Part shown: positions 62,303 through 64,000 of the stretch, piece after piece
How positions within the stretch are numbered: the stretch's first letter is position 1
Layout of the letters: each line of letters starts with the position of its first letter
DNA from: Streptomyces aidingensis
Lineage (GTDB): Bacteria > Actinomycetota > Actinomycetes > Streptomycetales > Streptomycetaceae
Assembly: GCF_900112355.1 (NCBI RefSeq)
Contig: NZ_FOLM01000006.1
Span: 248,001-312,000 of the forward strand
Direction: 5' to 3'
Length of the DNA stretch: 64,000 nucleotides
Position numbers and translations under genes: made by a program
Notes under the pieces: generated by a model
Told to the model about the DNA's origin: nothing
What the model saw: the letters and a program-made list of their open reading frames with translations, nothing else
Database searches by the model: none

Positions 62303-63994
62303 TCAGCTCCCGGCGCTGAGGGACGGGCCCTGGGCGGGGACGGCGGACGGGGCGTCGTCGCGGTAGAAGATGTCGATGTCGACCTCCTCGCCGCCCATGA
62401 CCAGGGTGTCCCAGGGCCCGCTGACCACCATGGTGTGCAGGGTCTCGTCGTTGACATGGCGCAGATGCTTGCGCAGCGAGGCGTCGTCGGGCAGGCCCGG
62501 CATGCGGGGGGCCAGCCGGTCCCGGATGGAGCGGAGCTGGTCCATGAAGGCGGCGGTGTCGGCCTCGCGGTCCGTGCCGCCGGCCGCGTCGCCGATGCTC
62601 CGGCCGATCAGATCCTTGATCGCGAAGACCTTGCCCTCTTCGTCCGTGGTCACCATTGCGTTCCAGGCGCGGCTCTTGTGCCGGTACTGGAGCATCGACA
62701 TGGCGGCTTCGTGGCGGGTGAAATCGGCGTCCCGGAAGGGGCGGCCGGTCCAGGCGCCGTTGAGCGTGCGGGCCAGTGAAATCGCCGAGGCCAGTCCGCT
62801 GTTGAGGCCGCGTCCGGGCCAGAAGTGAATGGCGTTCGCGGCATCGCCGAGCAGGAATCCGTAGGTGCCGGGGGTGGCGGCGGTCGGGGAGTACAACTGG
62901 GCGGTGAAGCGTGGCCGCTGGACCATGTCGAGACGGAATGCGGTGACCGCGGCCAGGTTTTCCTCGGGCACGCCCATGAAGCTCAGCCCTTCCTTCACCC
63001 GGCGCCAGAGCGCGGAGCCCTTGACCAGGGAGGGCAGGAAAAGGGTGTGGTGGGTCGCGCAGTGGTAGTCGCCGTAGTCGTCGCGGCTCATCACGCAGGG
63101 GCGGGAGGCGATGCACTGGGTGAAGACCTGCTTCACCGGGTCGATGCCGACGACTTCCCTGGCCTCTTCGTCGGTGAGGCGCATGTTGAGGAAGCCGTCG
63201 CCGCGCAGCGCGTTGAGCAGGAAGCGGTTCTGCGCCACGGTCAGCAGCACGATCATCGGGTCCGACAGCTCCGACTGGACCCGCAGGCCGAGGACGACGT
63301 CCTGGAGGTGGTGGCCGTCCAGGGAGTAGATGGTGGTGTCGGCCTGGCCGAACTTGTCCTTGAAGAATTCCCGGGTGCGGGAGCGCGAGCCCTCGCAGAT
63401 GACCAGCACATGGCTCTTGGCCACCGTCTCCTGGTTGCCGTCCGGGGTGAACCGTTCGGGCACCAGGGTGATGCGGTCCGGCTTCTCGTTGGCTATTTCG
63501 AGAAGTTTGTCCTCGATATAGCGGATGCGGATGTTGCGGGGTCCGGCCCCGCGTATGGAGTCGGGGCCGGCCGGCCACATTTCGGTGTAATTGTCCCCGG
63601 TGAACAGTTCGTGCTGGATGTACTCGGGAAGATTGAGAAACTGCCGGCTCTGGATCGTCACCACCTGCTGGCGGCGGACATTCCCCTGGCCCAGATCCTT
63701 CCATATGACCCGGGAGCCGTCCTTTGTCCACCGCTCGTCGTATATCGTGACGGAAACCCGCCGGCCCATGAGGTGGTCGAGCAGCAGGGCGAATGCCAGC
63801 CCCACCGGGCCCCCGCCGCTGATCGTCACATTCAGCACCGGCTGCGGACCGGCATTCTCCCTCCGGTCCGGGATCATGCCGGCCGGCAGGGAGAAATCGA
63901 CGATGGTCTCCATGCTGTCGGCGGGCGCCTCGAAGACAAAGCTCTCGTCGTCGATGGTGATGACATCGCCGGGCTGGAGCACATGCTCGGTCAC
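62303..63994 (-). CDS. FAD-dependent monooxygenase-like protein, possibly cut by the window edge
   Basis: 563 aa visible from a GTG at 63994, six bases from the end, so the true start may lie outside. Residues about 1-50 (PGDVITIDDESFVFEAP) precede the FAD motif LNVTISGGGPVGLAFALLLDHLMGRRVSVTIYDERW. The second FAD motif is GFLLGDAANAIHFWPGRGLNSGLASAISLARTLNGAW. Other blocks are IRIRYIEDKLLEIANE and LVICEGSRSRTREFF. This is the layout of class A flavoprotein hydroxylases, but the mid-domain is unusual and the substrate unknown. Secondary metabolism is a possible context beyond the edge. Confidence 0.8.
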   Translation of the reverse strand: MTEHVLQPGDVITIDDESFVFEAPADSMETIVDFSLPAGMIPDRRENAGPQPVLNVTISGGGPVGLAFALLLDHLMGRRVSVTIYDERWTKDGSRVIWKDLGQGNVRRQQVVTIQSRQFLNLPEYIQHELFTGDNYTEMWPAGPDSIRGAGPRNIRIRYIEDKLLEIANEKPDRITLVPERFTPDGNQETVAKSHVLVICEGSRSRTREFFKDKFGQADTTIYSLDGHHLQDVVLGLRVQSELSDPMIVLLTVAQNRFLLNALRGDGFLNMRLTDEEAREVVGIDPVKQVFTQCIASRPCVMSRDDYGDYHCATHHTLFLPSLVKGSALWRRVKEGLSFMGVPEENLAAVTAFRLDMVQRPRFTAQLYSPTAATPGTYGFLLGDAANAIHFWPGRGLNSGLASAISLARTLNGAWTGRPFRDADFTRHEAAMSMLQYRHKSRAWNAMVTTDEEGKVFAIKDLIGRSIGDAAGGTDREADTAAFMDQLRSIRDRLAPRMPGLPDDASLRKHLRHVNDETLHTMVVSGPWDTLVMGGEEVDIDIFYRDDAPSAVPAQGPSLSAGS

Positions 63995-64000
63995 GCGCTC

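Overview
The window is chromosomal DNA of a high-GC actinomycete, almost certainly a Streptomyces. Coding regions show the extreme G/C preference at third codon positions, GTG starts and 4-base stop/start overlaps (GTGA, ATGA) are frequent, and the gene order (liv transporter, ANTAR regulator, pyk, gltB-gltD, lgt, trpC-trpM-trpB-trpA, trpE, hisI) is the conserved Streptomyces core arrangement as I know it. No database search was possible; family names rest on motifs read directly from the translations.

Layout. 1-5.5 kb: end of a thioesterase-like gene, then a minus-strand branched-chain amino-acid ABC importer (livK-livH-livM-livG-livF). 5.9-9.9 kb: an ANTAR response regulator, an odd class-I tRNA with a CAA anticodon, a free-standing LAGLIDADG-type protein, and a two-gene sugar-catabolism-like operon (Gfo/Idh/MocA plus PmoA-like) behind a LacI-type operator. 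10-23.7 kb: pyk, pepN, chorismate mutase, a lipoprotein, gltD-gltB with a clear GlnR-type box upstream, a VIT-like membrane protein and lgt.

23.8-38.8 kb is accessory: a decayed VapBC-like pair, an XRE/DUF397 pair divergent from a small HATPase gene, an intact ISL3-type insertion sequence with a perfect 8-bp target duplication, and a 3531-residue secreted RHS/YD-repeat protein. The RHS protein ends in an AT-richer nuclease-like toxin tip and is followed, with a 10-bp overlap, by a SMI1/KNR4-type immunity gene. This is the most interesting system in the window.

39-48.7 kb holds a DsbA-like thiol protein, a coupled membrane/redox operon (polytopic protein, molybdopterin oxidoreductase with a cytochrome b561-like anchor, small membrane protein), a converging coupled trio (GT2, CofC-like transferase, methyltransferase), an OmpR/HK two-component system and a sugar epimerase with a Cys/His insert. 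Together these suggest an envelope glycan or glycolipid pathway. 48.8-57.3 kb holds the tryptophan block (trpA, trpB, trpM, trpC, associated membrane proteins, trpE) and hisI. 57.4-64 kb holds a TIGR03085-type protein, an SRPBCC protein coupled to a phytoene-desaturase-like flavoprotein, a hemerythrin, a tiny two-repeat protein, an unknown conserved protein and an FAD monooxygenase reaching the window edge.

Several gene ends are marked by long perfect GC hairpins without U-tracts, the usual look of Streptomyces terminators.
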